Source: Clostridium gasigenes
GTDB taxonomy: Bacteria > Bacillota > Clostridia > Clostridiales > Clostridiaceae
Assembly (NCBI RefSeq): GCF_900104115.1
Contig: NZ_FNJM01000006.1
Span: forward strand, 8,468-72,467
DNA: 64,000 nucleotides
Direction: 5' to 3'
Below, in pieces: positions 1 through 11,344 of the stretch. Positions within the stretch are counted from its first letter, which is position 1. The number at the start of each line of letters is the position of its first letter. The notes beneath the pieces are model-generated. The model worked only from the letters and a program-made list of their open reading frames with translations. It did no database searches and was not told the origin of the DNA. A program made the position numbers and the translations under genes.

Positions 1-1
1 A

Positions 2-92
2 GGAAGAATGGTCGAGTTGGTTTAAGGCACCGGTCTTGAAAACCGACGTGCGTGAAAGCGTACCGTGGGTTCGAATCCCACTTCTTCCTCCA
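2..92 (+). tRNA. tRNA-Ser (anticodon TGA)
   Basis: Complete serine tRNA with a seven-base-pair acceptor stem (2-8 with 82-88), a long variable arm typical of class II tRNAs, a T arm around 65-81 with a GTTCGAAT loop, and an anticodon loop CTTGAAA giving anticodon TGA. The CCA end (90-92) is encoded. It lies directly upstream of a second serine tRNA, so the pair is probably the end of a tRNA cluster. Confidence 0.95.
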
Positions 93-116
93 TTTTTTTA
101 TGTCCAGATATATTAT

Positions 117-207
117 GGAGAAGTACTCAAGTGGCTAAAGAGGCGCCCCTGCTAAGGGCGTAGGTTGGGTAACTGGCGCCGGGGTTCAAATCCCCGCTTC
201 TCCGCCA
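117..207 (+). tRNA. tRNA-Ser (anticodon GCT)
   Basis: Second serine tRNA: acceptor GGAGAAG (117-123) pairs with CTTCTCC (197-203), the anticodon loop is CTGCTAA giving GCT, there is a long variable arm, and CCA is encoded (205-207). It follows the first tRNA-Ser by 24 bases, so the two are probably processed from one transcript. Confidence 0.95.
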
Positions 208-263
208 AAAACATTTAACGAAAGTTAGATGTTTTTTTTGTTATAAAATACAAATCAAATTCG

Positions 264-292
264 TTGTAAACATTTATATACAATGGTATACT
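264..292 (+). promoter_or_regulatory. Putative sigma-A promoter of the glucokinase gene
   Basis: TTGTAA (264-269) and TATACT (287-292) are separated by 17 bases and lie about 55 bases upstream of the glucokinase start. The -35 box sits in an imperfect dyad with TTGTA and TACAA arms, which could be an operator; I cannot assign a regulator. Confidence 0.5.
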
Positions 293-347
293 AAAAATAC
301 ATTTGAATAAAGTGAAAAAATAAAATTATTTATCTGGAGGGGACAAA

Positions 348-1292
348 ATGGAAAAGAAATATGTTGTTGGTGTAGATTTAGGGGGAACTAAAATTTATAC
401 TGCATTAGTTGACTTAGAAGGTAATGTAAAGAATGAAATAGTAATTAAAACTGAAGCGGATCAAGGAGAAGTAGCAGTTTTAAATAAGATTTTAAATACA
501 ATAGATACTGTTTTAAATAATGTTGATATAAATGAAGTTGCAGCTATAGGAATAGGTTCACCAGGTCCATTAGACGTAGAAAACGGATTAATAGTGTACA
601 CGCCTAATCTACCATTTAAGAACTTTAATATAGTGAAGCCAATAAAGGAAAAATATAATGTACCTACTTATTTAGATAATGATGCAAATGTAGCTACATT
701 AGGAGAATTTATGTTTGGTGCAGGAAAAGGTACTGAAAATATGGTTTTCGTTACTGCTAGTACAGGAATTGGTGGCGGTGCTATAATTAATGGAAAACTA
801 TTTAGAGGAAGTACAGGAAATGCTTTAGAAATTGGACATATGACTGTTATGAAGGGTGGTCCAAGATGTGGTTGTGGTAATGATGGCTGTGGTGAAAGCT
901 TAGGCTCAGGAACAGCTATAATGAGAAGAGCCAATGAAGCTGTAAACAGTAATGCTGTAACATCATTAAAAGACTATAGTGAGGTTACTGCAAAAGAAGT
1001 GTTTGCAGAAGCTGAAAAGGGAGATAGAGTGGCTAATGAAATATTAACTAATGCTTTATCTTATTTAGGAATTACAGTAGCGAACATTGCTAATACTTTT
1101 GATCCTGATATGATAGTAATAGGTGGCGGAGTAGTTAATGGTGGAGACATTGTTTTAGAAACAATAAAACAAGAAGTTGAAAATAGATGCTTGAGAAGTA
1201 TATCAAGCCATTGCAGAATAGAAAAAGCTATGTTAGATGGAAAAGCAGGAATGCTTGGAGCAGCAGCATTAGCAATATTAGAAACTAAATAA
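348..1292 (+). CDS. glcK: ROK-family glucokinase
   Basis: Cytosolic sugar kinase of the ROK family, expected to phosphorylate glucose with ATP to glucose 6-phosphate at the entry of glycolysis. The 314-residue length is normal. The N-terminal ATP-binding DLGGTK motif is near residues 10-15, and the ROK zinc motif CxCGxxGC spans about residues 174-181, preceded by the conserved EIGH histidine. The ATG at 348 follows a GGAGGGG ribosome binding site with good spacing. It is a single-gene unit with its own promoter and two terminators downstream. Glucokinase is the commonest function of a stand-alone Firmicutes ROK enzyme of this length; a fructokinase or N-acetyl sugar kinase cannot be fully excluded. 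There is no helix-turn-helix domain, so it is not a ROK repressor. Confidence 0.85.
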   Translation: MEKKYVVGVDLGGTKIYTALVDLEGNVKNEIVIKTEADQGEVAVLNKILNTIDTVLNNVDINEVAAIGIGSPGPLDVENGLIVYTPNLPFKNFNIVKPIKEKYNVPTYLDNDANVATLGEFMFGAGKGTENMVFVTASTGIGGGAIINGKLFRGSTGNALEIGHMTVMKGGPRCGCGNDGCGESLGSGTAIMRRANEAVNSNAVTSLKDYSEVTAKEVFAEAEKGDRVANEILTNALSYLGITVANIANTFDPDMIVIGGGVVNGGDIVLETIKQEVENRCLRSISSHCRIEKAMLDGKAGMLGAAALAILETK

Positions 1293-1300
1293 GGGCTCTG

Positions 1301-1341
1301 AAAAAAAATAATAGGCTAGTAAATTGGTCTATTATTTTTTA
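1301..1341 (+). terminator. AT-rich bidirectional terminator hairpin
   Basis: AAAAAATAATAG (1303-1314) pairs with CTATTATTTTTT (1329-1340) around a loop containing CTAGTAAATTG. A related hairpin with nearly the same loop core occurs at 39833-39872 on the other strand. Confidence 0.6.
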
Positions 1342-1361
1342 GAAAGTGCTTAATAGAATAG

Positions 1362-1404
1362 AAAAAATAGGTGGCTAATACTTAAATAAGCCACCTATTT
1401 TTTT
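1362..1404 (+). terminator. Intrinsic terminator
   Basis: Fourteen-base-pair stem (1363-1376 with 1389-1402) containing AGGTGGCT/AGCCACCT, followed by a T tract. It is a second, stronger terminator behind the glucokinase gene. Confidence 0.85.
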
Positions 1405-1535
1405 ATATATAAATATTATAAACAAATTAGTAATTTATATTGAAAAAGAGTATTATTTAAATATATATATATTTAGCAATAGTTGAAAAATTATAATATA
1501 TATATATAAATTTAAGAATTAAAGAAGGTGTAGAT

Positions 1536-2045
1536 ATGCTTTATGGGAAAAAGGTATATTTGAGAGAGATAGTAAAAGCAGATATTAATATATTATATGA
1601 TTTATGTACATCTAAAAATGTAATGAGATATAACGGTGGCCAAGGCTTTGTACCTAGTAGACATTATATTATTGAAAGTTTTACACATTTCAATAATCCT
1701 AATAAAAAGGCATTAGCAATAATTAATAATGAAATAGAAGTAGTAGGTTATATATACTTTAAGCAGAATAGCCATACTATAGATGTTTATACCATAGGGA
1801 TAACTATAGGTGAAAAATATTGGGGACAAGCATATGGTGAAGATGCTATAAAAACGGTTATTAAATATTTATTTAATAAAAAAAATGCTCATAAAATCGA
1901 ATTAGAAGTTGTGAGTCAAAATAGTAATGCTATTAATTGTTATAAGAAATGTGGATTTATACAAGAAGGTGTAAAACGTAGTAAATATTACTTAGAAGGT
2001 AAGTATATAGATACAATTATTATGGGATTATTATGGGATTATTAA
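1536..2045 (+). CDS. GNAT acetyltransferase, RimJ/RimL-like
   Basis: A 169-residue GNAT-fold N-acetyltransferase expected to move an acetyl group from acetyl-CoA to an amine. The segment GITIGEKYWGQAYGEDA (around residues 87-104) is the acetyl-CoA-binding motif A, and NAINCYKKCGFIQEG (around 130-144) is the typical motif B of RimJ/RimL-like members. The substrate (a ribosomal protein N terminus, a small amine or an antibiotic) cannot be told from sequence. An AAGAAGG ribosome binding site precedes the ATG. It stands alone between the glucokinase terminators and addB. Confidence 0.8.
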   Translation: MLYGKKVYLREIVKADINILYDLCTSKNVMRYNGGQGFVPSRHYIIESFTHFNNPNKKALAIINNEIEVVGYIYFKQNSHTIDVYTIGITIGEKYWGQAYGEDAIKTVIKYLFNKKNAHKIELEVVSQNSNAINCYKKCGFIQEGVKRSKYYLEGKYIDTIIMGLLWDY

Positions 2046-2116
2046 AAATGGAATTTAAACCTTAAATAAGGGAATGATTTTAATATATAAGAAAAGTAAT
2101 AAAGAGGAGGTTTAGT

Positions 2117-5100
2117 ATGTCTATAAGGTTTGTTTTTGGAAGAGCAGGAAGTGGTAAAAGCCAATTTTGCTTAAACCAAATTAAGAAAAAGTTAGAAAAT
2201 GATAAGAATAATAAATTAATATTGCTAGTTCCAGAGCAGTATACTTTTCATACTGAAAAAAAATTATTAGAAGTTGTTGGAGAAAGTGGTTTATTAAGAG
2301 CAGAAGTACTTAGCTTTAAGAGAATGGCTAGTAGAGTATTTAATGAATGTGGAGGGCGGACACTTACAAGAATGAATGATTCAGGTAAGAATATGCTTAT
2401 TTATAAACTTCTTAAGGATAAGGGTGAAGAGTTAGAGTATTTTAATAGAATGGCAAAACAACAGGGATTCACAGGAATAGTATCCAAAACTATAACTGAA
2501 TTTAAAAAATATAATATTTCCTCGGAAATGCTGGAAATAAAGAATGGTGATATAGAAGATGAGGAATTAAAAAAGAAATTAAAGGATTTAACTTTAATAT
2601 TTAATGAATTTAATGAGACTCTTCATAAGAAATATATAGATTCAGAGGATGAACTTATTATTTTAGCAGAAAAATTAATAAATTGTTCTATATATGAAAA
2701 TGCTGAAATATGGATAGATGAATTTACCACATTTACTCCACAACAGTTAGAAGTAATAAAAAGACTTGCTAAAACTAGTAAGACAATTAATATAACTTTA
2801 TGCTCGGATAATTTAAGTGAAGGTGTACAGGGGGATGAAACTGATATATTTGATGCTATAAAGAACACCGAGAATAAGGTTTTAAGAATGATGCAAGATA
2901 ATAATATAGGGTATATGGAACCTATAGATTTAAATAAGGGACATTCATATAGATTTAAAGATAGTAAAGAATTGCAGCATATAGAAAGTCATTTTTTCAC
3001 TTACCCATTTAGAGAGTATAAGGGTGAAAATAAGGATATAAGATTATATAAGGCGAATAATAGCTATGAGGAAGTAGAAAATGTAGCTAAGGACATATTA
3101 AGGTTGGTTAGAGATGAGGGTTATAGATATAAAGACATCGCTATAGTGTGCAGAGATGTAGACAGTTATGAAAAAATTACATCAGTAATATTTAATGAAT
3201 ATAATATTCCTTATTTTATAGATAAAAAAAGAGAAGTGTTAAGTAATCCATTAATTATACTTATAATTTCTACTCTGGAAATATTAATAAGTAATTGGTC
3301 ATATGAAAGTGTGTTTAAGTATCTTAAAAGTGGACTTATAGGAATTAAGACTGAGTATATTGATATTTTGGAAAACCATGTATTAGCGAATGGAATAAAG
3401 GGTTATAAATGGACAGGAGAATTATTATATAAGAGTAAAGAGGAAACAACTGAAAAAGATATATTAATAGCTGAAATTATGGAAGAAGTTAGATTGCCTT
3501 TAATTGAGTTAAATAAGAAATTAAGTGGTAAGAAGACATTAAAACAATTAGCTACAGGTTTATATGAGTTTTTAGTTAGATTAAAAGTATTTGATACTAT
3601 GGAAGTTTGGCTTGATGAATTTAATGAAATTGGGCTTCAAGATAAAATAAAAGAATATAACCAAGTTCCAGCTATAGTTATGGAAATATTAGATCAAGCT
3701 GTTGATGTAATGGGAGAAGAAATAGTTGATATTAAAACTTTTTCTAAAATATTAGTTTCTGGTTTTGAAGAACAAGAAATAGGAGTTATTCCTATGGCTT
3801 TAGATCAGGTTAATATTGGTGATATAGCAAGAATTAAAGGTAGAGATGTTAAGGGATTATATATAGTAGGGGTAAACGATGGTGTATTGCCTTCTGCAAA
3901 CAAAGAAGAAGGTATAATATCAGATAGAGAAAGAAATCTTCTAAGAGAAATAGGTGTTGAATTAGCTAGTGATACAAAGAGTAGAGCCTTCGAGGAACAG
4001 TTTATGGTTTATACCGCATTAACTATACCATCGGTTTATTTAATGGTTAGTTATCCTATGGCAGATTTTGAAGGTAAATCTTTAAGAGCATCTATTGTTA
4101 TACCAAGACTTAAAAAGATATTACCTAACATGGAAGAAGAAAGTGAAATATATAATAAACAAAGTAAGACTGATAAGTTTAATAAAATTACAGCTCCAAT
4201 TCCTACTTTTAATGAGCTTATAGGAGCTTTAAGAATGGAATTTGAAAAGGAAGAGGTTGAAGAGTATTGGGCGCAAACATTTAAGTGGTTTGAAAATAAT
4301 GAAGATTTTAAAGAAAAGTCAAAGAGAATGTTTAAGGGATTAACATATACAAATTTAACAGAAAAGATGCCAAAATCAAAAATAAAGAAATTATATGCAA
4401 CGGATAATGGAAAGTTAATGTTTGGGGTTTCTAGAATAGAAAAGTATGCACAATGCCCATTTGCATATTATATTCAGTATGGATTAAAAGCTAAAGACAG
4501 AAAGCTTTATGAATTTAATGCTCCGGATTTAGGATCGTTCATGCATGAAGTATTAGATTCTTTTACTAATAGAGTAAAAGATGAAAAAATAGATTGGTCT
4601 GATTTAAATAAAGAAAGATGCAAAAGTATGGTTGGAGAGTTAATAGAAAAGAAATTATTAGAAGACTCTAATTCTATATTAAATAGTAATAAGAGATATA
4701 TGTATTTCGCAGATAGATTTAAAAGAACAATAACAAAATCGGTAATGGTTATTGCAGAGCAAATGAAGCGTGGAGAATTTGAAGTATTTAAAAATGAATT
4801 TGCTTTTGGAAGCTTTAAAGATGAAGACCCTATAAAAATAGAATTACCATCAAAGGAAACAGTTTATTTAGTAGGAAGAATAGATAGGATAGATACATTA
4901 GATATGGATGGAAACACATATCTAAAAATAGTTGATTATAAATCGGGAGCTAAGAAATTTGATTTAAATGAGCTTTATTATGGGTTGCAAATTCAACTGT
5001 TGGTATATTTAGATGCTTTAATTAAAAATTCACAGCATCTTTTGAATACGCAAGCAATTCCTGGCGCTATATTATATTTTAGAATTGATGATCCTATAAT

Positions 5101-5551
5101 AAAATCTAAAAAAGAACTAGGAGAAGAAGAAGTTGAAAAGCAAGTTTTAGAAAAATTAAAAATGAATGGATTATTACTTAAGGATGCTAAATTAGTTAGG
5201 GCAATGGATAATGATATGGAAACTTATTCTTTAGTTATACCTGCAACTTTAAAAAAGGATGGAGATTTCTCAAGTAATAGTTCTGTTATTACAGAAGAAC
5301 AATTTGATATATTAAGAAATTATGTTAATGAAAAAATGGTTGAGATATGCGAAGAGATGCTAAGTGGAGAGATAAAAATAGAACCGTGTAAATCACAAAA
5401 AACTACTTATTGCACTTATTGTGATTATTCATCAGTATGTCAGTTTGATACAGGAATTAAGGATAATAAATATAAAGTTATATTAAAGAAAGATAACGAT
5501 ACTTTATGGAGTGAAATGAAAGATAAAATTAAGAAGGTAGAGGAGGAATAA
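2117..5551 (+). CDS. addB: AddB subunit of the AddAB helicase-nuclease
   Basis: Subunit B of the ATP-dependent AddAB (RexAB) complex, which resects double-strand DNA ends for RecA-dependent repair. At 1144 residues it has the family length. The N-terminal P-loop GRAGSGKS (about residues 8-15) is intact. The C-terminal nuclease domain shows [11 protein letters not shown]. The four cysteines expected to hold the 4Fe-4S cluster are C780 and the group C1099, C1102 and C1108, reproducing the C-x2-C-x5-C spacing known for AddB. It is followed after two bases by addA, so the pair is cotranscribed and probably translationally coupled. The start at 2117 follows AGAGGAGG. Confidence 0.96.
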   Translation: MSIRFVFGRAGSGKSQFCLNQIKKKLENDKNNKLILLVPEQYTFHTEKKLLEVVGESGLLRAEVLSFKRMASRVFNECGGRTLTRMNDSGKNMLIYKLLKDKGEELEYFNRMAKQQGFTGIVSKTITEFKKYNISSEMLEIKNGDIEDEELKKKLKDLTLIFNEFNETLHKKYIDSEDELIILAEKLINCSIYENAEIWIDEFTTFTPQQLEVIKRLAKTSKTINITLCSDNLSEGVQGDETDIFDAIKNTENKVLRMMQDNNIGYMEPIDLNKGHSYRFKDSKELQHIESHFFTYPFREYKGENKDIRLYKANNSYEEVENVAKDILRLVRDEGYRYKDIAIVCRDVDSYEKITSVIFNEYNIPYFIDKKREVLSNPLIILIISTLEILISNWSYESVFKYLKSGLIGIKTEYIDILENHVLANGIKGYKWTGELLYKSKEETTEKDILIAEIMEEVRLPLIELNKKLSGKKTLKQLATGLYEFLVRLKVFDTMEVWLDEFNEIGLQDKIKEYNQVPAIVMEILDQAVDVMGEEIVDIKTFSKILVSGFEEQEIGVIPMALDQVNIGDIARIKGRDVKGLYIVGVNDGVLPSANKEEGIISDRERNLLREIGVELASDTKSRAFEEQFMVYTALTIPSVYLMVSYPMADFEGKSLRASIVIPRLKKILPNMEEESEIYNKQSKTDKFNKITAPIPTFNELIGALRMEFEKEEVEEYWAQTFKWFENNEDFKEKSKRMFKGLTYTNLTEKMPKSKIKKLYATDNGKLMFGVSRIEKYAQCPFAYYIQYGLKAKDRKLYEFNAPDLGSFMHEVLDSFTNRVKDEKIDWSDLNKERCKSMVGELIEKKLLEDSNSILNSNKRYMYFADRFKRTITKSVMVIAEQMKRGEFEVFKNEFAFGSFKDEDPIKIELPSKETVYLVGRIDRIDTLDMDGNTYLKIVDYKSGAKKFDLNELYYGLQIQLLVYLDALIKNSQHLLNTQAIPGAILYFRIDDPIIKSKKELGEEEVEKQVLEKLKMNGLLLKDAKLVRAMDNDMETYSLVIPATLKKDGDFSSNSSVITEEQFDILRNYVNEKMVEICEEMLSGEIKIEPCKSQKTTYCTYCDYSSVCQFDTGIKDNKYKVILKKDNDTLWSEMKDKIKKVEEE

Positions 5552-5553
5552 TA

Positions 5554-8500
5554 ATGGGGGATACTAAATGGACAAATGAGCAACTTCAAGCTATATCAAC
5601 TAGAGGATGTAATCTATTGGTAGCAGCAGCTGCAGGTTCTGGAAAAACAGCAGTATTAGTTGAAAGAATAATAAGGATAATAAGTAATGAAGAAGCACCA
5701 GTTGATATTGATAGACTTTTAGTTGTTACATTTACAAGTGCGGCAGCCTCAGAAATGAGAGAAAGAATTGCAACTGCAATATCTAAGGCTTTAGAGAAAT
5801 CCCCAAACTCTAAAACACTTCAAAGGCAGCTAACTCTTTTAAGTAGATCAAATATTACTACTATGCACTCATTTTGCTTAGACGTTATAAAAAATAATTT
5901 TCATACTATAGATTTGGACCCAAGTTTTAGAATATCTGATGAAACCGAAAATATATTGCTTAAGAGTGAAATAATAAATGAGGTTTTTGAAGATTACTAT
6001 GAAGAGGATAATGAAGGTTTTAAGAAGCTAGTTGAGTCATATAGTGGTTCGCGTGATGATGAAAAATTAAAAGAAATTGTATTAAATTTATATAGATTTT
6101 CTATGAGTGGCCCTTGGCCAGAAAAATGGTTAAGTGATAAGGCTGAGGAGTTTAATATAGATACATTAGCTCAGTTAAATGCTACAGAGTGGATAAAGGT
6201 TTTAAAAGAAAGTTTAGAAGTTGAAATTCGTGGATATTTAAGTATGCTTAGAAAAGCCTTAAATATAATAAATGAAACTGATGGATTAGAACCATACTTA
6301 GAAGCTTTTAGTAGTGATATTGGATATTTAGAAAGAGTATATGCTTCATTAGATGGTGGGATAGAAGAACTTTTTGAAAGTCTTTCTACAGTAGAGTTCA
6401 TAAAACTAAAAGTAGTTAGAAAAAACAAAGTTTCAGATGAAAATGCTCAAAGTATTGTAAAGAATATTAGAGATGGTGTGAAGAAAAAAATAGGGAAGCT
6501 AATAGAAGATAGTTTTTCTATGACTCCAGAGGAATCTCTTCAAGGTATTAAAAATGCATACCCTTATATGAGAATGCTTGGAGAAGTAACTTTGGAATTT
6601 GCAACAAGGTTTGCAGAGAAAAAGAAAGAAAAGAACATATTAGATTTTAATGATTTGGAGCATTTATGTCTGAAAATACTTATAAGTAAAGATGAAGATG
6701 GTAACATAAAACCATCAAAAGTAGCAGAAGGATTTAAGGAATACTTTGATGAAGTTTTAGTGGATGAATATCAAGATTCAAACAATGTGCAAGAAACAAT
6801 TATAGAACTTGTATCTAGAAAAACTTCAGATAACCCTAATTTATTTATGGTTGGAGATGTTAAACAAAGTATATATAGATTTAGACAGGCAAAACCTGAA
6901 CTGTTTATGCAAAAGTATAATGAGTATCCATTAGAAGAAGGCGGGTTAACAAGGAAGGTTCAATTATATAAAAATTTTAGAAGTAGAGATGAAGTAATTA
7001 GTGGAGTTAACTTTATATTTAAAAAAGTTATGTCCAATATAGTTGGGGAGTTAGAATATACGGATGAAGAAGCTCTAAACTTAGGAGCTAGTTATAAAGA
7101 TGTTGAAGATAATGAAACACTATCAGCAGGTCCAATTGAGCTTCATATATTAGATAAATCGGGATTATATAATGATGATAGTAAGGGTGATCTTGAATCA
7201 GAGGGCGATAGCAGTTCAGATGAAGAAGAAAACTTAGATGCAATGACTTTAGAAGCTAGAATTGTTGCTAAAAGAATTAATGAACTTTTTAATCCTAAGG
7301 ATGGAAAGACATACAAAGTAATAGATAAGGGAACCGGAGAGTATAGGTCTCTAAAATATAAGGATATAGTTATTCTTTTAAGAGCGACTAAAGGTTGGTC
7401 AGAAGTTTTCTTAGATGAATTAGGATGTAGAGGGATACCTGTATATGCAGATACAGGAGCTGGATATTTTGAATCAATTGAGATTAGAACAATTATGGCT
7501 ATTTTGAAGATTATAGACAATCCAATGCAAGATGTACCTGTAATTTCGGTTTTAAGATCACCTATTATGGGATTTTCAGCGGAAGAGTTAGCGGATATTA
7601 GACTTTTAAACAAGGAAGACTATTTCTATGAAATTATAAAAAAAATATATATAAATGAATATGAAGTTTCCGAAGAATTGAAGAAAAAATGCGATTATGT
7701 TATTGAAAGCTTAAATAAGTGGAGAAAGAAAGCTATTTATACTCCAATAGATGAATTTATTTGGTATTTATATATGGATACTGCTTATTATGGATATGTT
7801 GGAGCAATGCCAAACGGAAAGATTAGACAAGCAAATTTAAAAATACTTTTTCAAAGAGCAAAACAATATGAGCAAACAAGCTTTAAAGGTCTATTTAATT
7901 TTATAAACTTTATAAATAAGCTAAGAAAATCTTCAGGAGATATGGGTAGTGCTAAAATATTAGGTGAAAATGAAGACGTAGTTAGAATTATGAGTATTCA
8001 TAAAAGTAAGGGACTTGAATTTCCAGTAGTATTTACTTCTGGTGTTGGAAAACAGTTTAATCTTATGGATTTAAATAATTCAATTTTATATCATGATGAA
8101 TTAGGGTTTGGACCTGAATATGTAGATTTAGAAAAGAGAAATTCATATAGTACTTTGCCAAAGGAATCTATAAAGAAAAGAATAAGACTTGAAACACTTT
8201 CAGAAGAAATGAGAATATTATATGTTGCCTTTACAAGAGCTAAGGAAAAATTAATTATTACTGGAGCAACAAGAAATTTAGAAAAAACTTTAAGTTCATG
8301 GACTTCTTCAGCTGCATTAGATGATGAAATAATTTTACCTTCAGAAGTACTAAAAGGAAAAAGCTATTTAGATTGGATTGGTATGGCTTTATGTAAACAT
8401 AGAGATGGGGATAAGTTAAGAGATTACGTTGGAGCGTCATTAAATCTAGTTACAAATGATTTATCCACATGGGAAGTGTCTTTTTGGACCAAAAGTGATT

Positions 8501-9309
8501 TAATTGGGGATGAAAAAAACGAATCTGTGGACAATATTGAAGAAAAAAATCTGTTGATAAATAAAAAAATTCAAGTTGTGGATAAAGAAATAGAGAGACG
8601 GCTTGGGTATAACTATAAATATTCAGCCAGCGGAAAACTTCCAAGTAATATTTCTGTATCAGATTTAAAGAGAGCTGCTTATGAAGAAGAAGAAAAAGAG
8701 TTTCAAATTGTAAAAATATATGGTGACAAGGAAATAATAAAACCAAGATTTATGAGAGAAGAAAAGGGATTATCAGCAGCTGAAAGAGGAACTGTAATTC
8801 ACTTTGTAATGCAGAAAATTGATTTTAATAAAATAAAGACAGTAGATGAAATAAGAGAACAGTTAGAAGAACTAAAAAATGCTGATTTACTAACTGAAGA
8901 AGAAATAAAAGTTGTAAGACCTATAAAAATTCAATTGTTCTTTAAGAGCTCCCTTGGAAAAAGAATGTTATATGCGTATAATAATAACTATATGGTTCAG
9001 AGAGAATTACCTTTCTTTACAGAAGTATGTAGTACTGAAGTTGATAAGAGTTTACCAAAAGAAATCTATGAAAATGAAATGGTAAGACTTCAAGGGATAA
9101 TAGATTGTTTCTTTGAAGAAGATGATGGAATAGTACTTTTAGATTATAAGACTGATTATGTAGAAGAGGGTAATGAAGAGGAAATGAAAGAACGATATAA
9201 ATTACAAATGAGATATTATAAAGAAGCTATAGAAAAAATTACAGGTAAGAATGTTAAGGAAAGCTATTTATATTTATTTTATTTAGATAAAGAAATTAGT
9301 ATGAAATAA
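5554..9309 (+). CDS. addA: AddA helicase-nuclease subunit
   Basis: Subunit A of AddAB, a UvrD/RecB-type superfamily 1A 3'-5' helicase fused to a RecB-type nuclease, 1251 residues. The Walker A motif AAAGSGKT lies at about residues 25-32. The Walker B/motif II DEYQDSN starts at residue 404. Later helicase motifs include the [16 protein letters not shown] region and the [11 protein letters not shown] segment. The nuclease motif LLDYKTD holds D1197 and K1199. GAGGAGG at 5540-5546, inside the end of addB, serves as its ribosome binding site. It works with AddB to unwind and trim DNA ends, with Chi-like recognition assigned to AddB in the family. Confidence 0.97.
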   Translation: MGDTKWTNEQLQAISTRGCNLLVAAAAGSGKTAVLVERIIRIISNEEAPVDIDRLLVVTFTSAAASEMRERIATAISKALEKSPNSKTLQRQLTLLSRSNITTMHSFCLDVIKNNFHTIDLDPSFRISDETENILLKSEIINEVFEDYYEEDNEGFKKLVESYSGSRDDEKLKEIVLNLYRFSMSGPWPEKWLSDKAEEFNIDTLAQLNATEWIKVLKESLEVEIRGYLSMLRKALNIINETDGLEPYLEAFSSDIGYLERVYASLDGGIEELFESLSTVEFIKLKVVRKNKVSDENAQSIVKNIRDGVKKKIGKLIEDSFSMTPEESLQGIKNAYPYMRMLGEVTLEFATRFAEKKKEKNILDFNDLEHLCLKILISKDEDGNIKPSKVAEGFKEYFDEVLVDEYQDSNNVQETIIELVSRKTSDNPNLFMVGDVKQSIYRFRQAKPELFMQKYNEYPLEEGGLTRKVQLYKNFRSRDEVISGVNFIFKKVMSNIVGELEYTDEEALNLGASYKDVEDNETLSAGPIELHILDKSGLYNDDSKGDLESEGDSSSDEEENLDAMTLEARIVAKRINELFNPKDGKTYKVIDKGTGEYRSLKYKDIVILLRATKGWSEVFLDELGCRGIPVYADTGAGYFESIEIRTIMAILKIIDNPMQDVPVISVLRSPIMGFSAEELADIRLLNKEDYFYEIIKKIYINEYEVSEELKKKCDYVIESLNKWRKKAIYTPIDEFIWYLYMDTAYYGYVGAMPNGKIRQANLKILFQRAKQYEQTSFKGLFNFINFINKLRKSSGDMGSAKILGENEDVVRIMSIHKSKGLEFPVVFTSGVGKQFNLMDLNNSILYHDELGFGPEYVDLEKRNSYSTLPKESIKKRIRLETLSEEMRILYVAFTRAKEKLIITGATRNLEKTLSSWTSSAALDDEIILPSEVLKGKSYLDWIGMALCKHRDGDKLRDYVGASLNLVTNDLSTWEVSFWTKSDLIGDEKNESVDNIEEKNLLINKKIQVVDKEIERRLGYNYKYSASGKLPSNISVSDLKRAAYEEEEKEFQIVKIYGDKEIIKPRFMREEKGLSAAERGTVIHFVMQKIDFNKIKTVDEIREQLEELKNADLLTEEEIKVVRPIKIQLFFKSSLGKRMLYAYNNNYMVQRELPFFTEVCSTEVDKSLPKEIYENEMVRLQGIIDCFFEEDDGIVLLDYKTDYVEEGNEEEMKERYKLQMRYYKEAIEKITGKNVKESYLYLFYLDKEISMK

Positions 9310-9329
9310 CGTTAAGGGGGATCAATTTT

Positions 9330-9686
9330 ATGGCAAAGAATAATACTAAGAACAAAAGCAAAAATAATAAAAAGAATAAAACTAAAAACAATAAAAAGGT
9401 AATAGATAATAAAGTAATAGATAAGAAAAAAATTACTGGATGGAAAGGAAAAGTATCGTTATTTATTTTAATATTAGAGGTTCTAGTTGAAGTTGGAATG
9501 CTAGGAATAATATTTGCTAGAGGGTCATTTAACATATCTCAAGGTAGTAAAATAATATGGATTATATATTTAATAATTCAAATAATTTTGGGATTCACTA
9601 TATTAAGTAAGAAGAAAGATGATAGTAAAGGAACTTTCCATCTTCAAACTGTATTAGTGACAATAACTTATTTATTAGTGGCTTAA
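9330..9686 (+). CDS. Small lysine-rich membrane protein
   Basis: A 118-residue protein I do not recognise. The first about 38 residues are almost entirely lysine and asparagine, a strongly basic cytosolic tail. They are followed by two or three hydrophobic segments (about residues 46-66, 72-95 and 103-118) that should span the membrane. The start is preceded by TTAAGGGGG. It lies 20 bases behind addA and is closed by a shared terminator, so it is probably the last gene of the addBA transcript. A functional link to AddAB is only suggested by position. Confidence 0.7.
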   Translation: MAKNNTKNKSKNNKKNKTKNNKKVIDNKVIDKKKITGWKGKVSLFILILEVLVEVGMLGIIFARGSFNISQGSKIIWIIYLIIQIILGFTILSKKKDDSKGTFHLQTVLVTITYLLVA

Positions 9687-9698
9687 AAATAAATAGTA

Positions 9699-9738
9699 AA
9701 AAGGCTAAATCTAGGTTTTAATTAGATTTAGCCTTTTA
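9699..9738. terminator. Bidirectional terminator between convergent genes
   Basis: AAGGCTAAATCT (9701-9712) pairs perfectly with AGATTTAGCCTT (9724-9735). A and T tracts on either side let it end both the addBA unit and the minus-strand cca gene. Confidence 0.85.
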
Positions 9739-9785
9739 GCTTAGTTTATTATTTTTTGAATATGTATTAAGTCATCTACAAATAA

Positions 9786-11147
9786 TTAACTAGTTATTTT
9801 GGATAGATGATTTAGATAATCCTTAGTTAATTGTAAAAGTGTAGATTTAGTATTTAAACTACTATTATCTAAAACTTTTTCTAATAAAAAATTAAGAAGT
9901 TCACCTATTAGTTTACTAGGTTTCAAATTAAGTTCAGACATTAAAAAAGTACCTGTTATATTTAAATCTTTAATAATAAGAGGTTCTTTATTAGCTAAAA
10001 TAACTTGAGTTCTTTCATTCATAAAATCAACTTTCTTTAAGAATGGAACAGGGTCCCACAATGCATTTATATCGGCTCTTTGAAGATCATAAAGTAAACT
10101 TATGTTTTCAGAACCTACTTTATTAATAAGTCTTTTAATTTCACCATCTGTAGGCATATAAGAAACATTAAGCACAAGATGCTCATAGATAATAGAACAA
10201 ACTCTATTAATAGTAATATTATCAAAAGCTAATTTAGTTAATATTGATTTTGTCATGATAGCACTTTCTATGCTGTGCTTTGGGAAATAACAATGGCCAT
10301 TTTCTAAGAATGTCATTGTATTAATTTTACCAACATCATGAAATAAAGCTGATAATCGTAAAATTAAATTAGAATATGTGTTATCAATGACTTTAAGGGT
10401 GTGTTTAAATACATCTCTATTATGGTTATTACATTTAGGGGTATATTCAACTAGGTTATTAATATCAGGTAATATAATTTCTAGAATTCTTGTAGCCTTA
10501 AGAAGTTCTAATCCTTTAGTTGAATTTTGGGATATTAGAATTTTACATAATTCATCTCGTACACGCTCAGAACTTATATTTTCAACTAGTTTATAATTTC
10601 TTTTTATAGATTCATAGGTTTCAGATTCTATTATAAAATCCAACTGACAACTAAATCTTATGGCTCGTAGCATTCTAAGAGCATCTTCATTAAATCGTTT
10701 ATCTGGATTACCAACACACTTTATTATTTTAGATTCAATGTCTTTTAAACCATTAAAGCAATCAATTAAACCATCATAGTGGTTATAAGCTAAAGCGTTA
10801 ATAGTAAAATCTCTTCTAGATAAATCTTCTACTATATCGCTAACAAATAAAACGGAATCCGGGCGTCTATTGTCTTTATAATCGCCGTCAGTTCTAAAAG
10901 TTGTTACTTCATAGGGTTCTTTATTAATAAGTACAGTTACAGTACCGTGTTGTAAGCCTGTAGGAATAGTTTTTTCAAACAGATTAATAGTTTCATCTGG
11001 CAGAGCAGAAGTTGTTATATCATAGTCGTTAGGTATAGTTTGTAATATACTATCTCTAACACATCCACCTACCAAGAATGCTCTATGTTCATTTTTATAA
11101 AATTTGTCTATTATATTTTTAACGTCTTGCGGAATAAATAGTTCCAT
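9786..11147 (-). CDS. cca: CCA-adding tRNA nucleotidyltransferase
   Basis: Class II tRNA nucleotidyltransferase of 453 residues that repairs or adds the 3' CCA end of tRNAs. The N terminus has the FLVGGCVRDS motif (about residues 19-28) followed by DYDITTSALPDE with the catalytic acidic residues. The central head/neck domain carries RRDFTINALAYN. A C-terminal HD domain contains FHDVGKINT at about residue 267, as in longer Gram-positive enzymes. A GAGGA ribosome binding site lies upstream of the ATG. The serine and arginine tRNAs here already encode CCA, so repair may be the main task. It lies downstream of the L,D-transpeptidase on the same strand with a 197-base AT-rich gap. Confidence 0.95.
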   Translation of the reverse strand: MELFIPQDVKNIIDKFYKNEHRAFLVGGCVRDSILQTIPNDYDITTSALPDETINLFEKTIPTGLQHGTVTVLINKEPYEVTTFRTDGDYKDNRRPDSVLFVSDIVEDLSRRDFTINALAYNHYDGLIDCFNGLKDIESKIIKCVGNPDKRFNEDALRMLRAIRFSCQLDFIIESETYESIKRNYKLVENISSERVRDELCKILISQNSTKGLELLKATRILEIILPDINNLVEYTPKCNNHNRDVFKHTLKVIDNTYSNLILRLSALFHDVGKINTMTFLENGHCYFPKHSIESAIMTKSILTKLAFDNITINRVCSIIYEHLVLNVSYMPTDGEIKRLINKVGSENISLLYDLQRADINALWDPVPFLKKVDFMNERTQVILANKEPLIIKDLNITGTFLMSELNLKPSKLIGELLNFLLEKVLDNSSLNTKSTLLQLTKDYLNHLSKITS

Positions 11148-11344
11148 AAAAAATCCTCACTTGAAAAATTTAATTACAAATATTTTTAATTTATATATGT
11201 AAAACAATAATAACATAAATTAAAAATATATTTTAAAGAAATTAGTAAAAAAATCATGAAAAAATGTAAGAGGAATTTTAAATAATATTTATGAGTTCCG
11301 ATATAAGTAATACTATTTTTAAAAGACTACTAAATAATAAATAT

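Noticed and set aside
7143..7613. A 156-codon minus-strand open frame inside addA
   Set aside because: It is a shadow of the addA coding sequence, without ribosome binding site or family resemblance.
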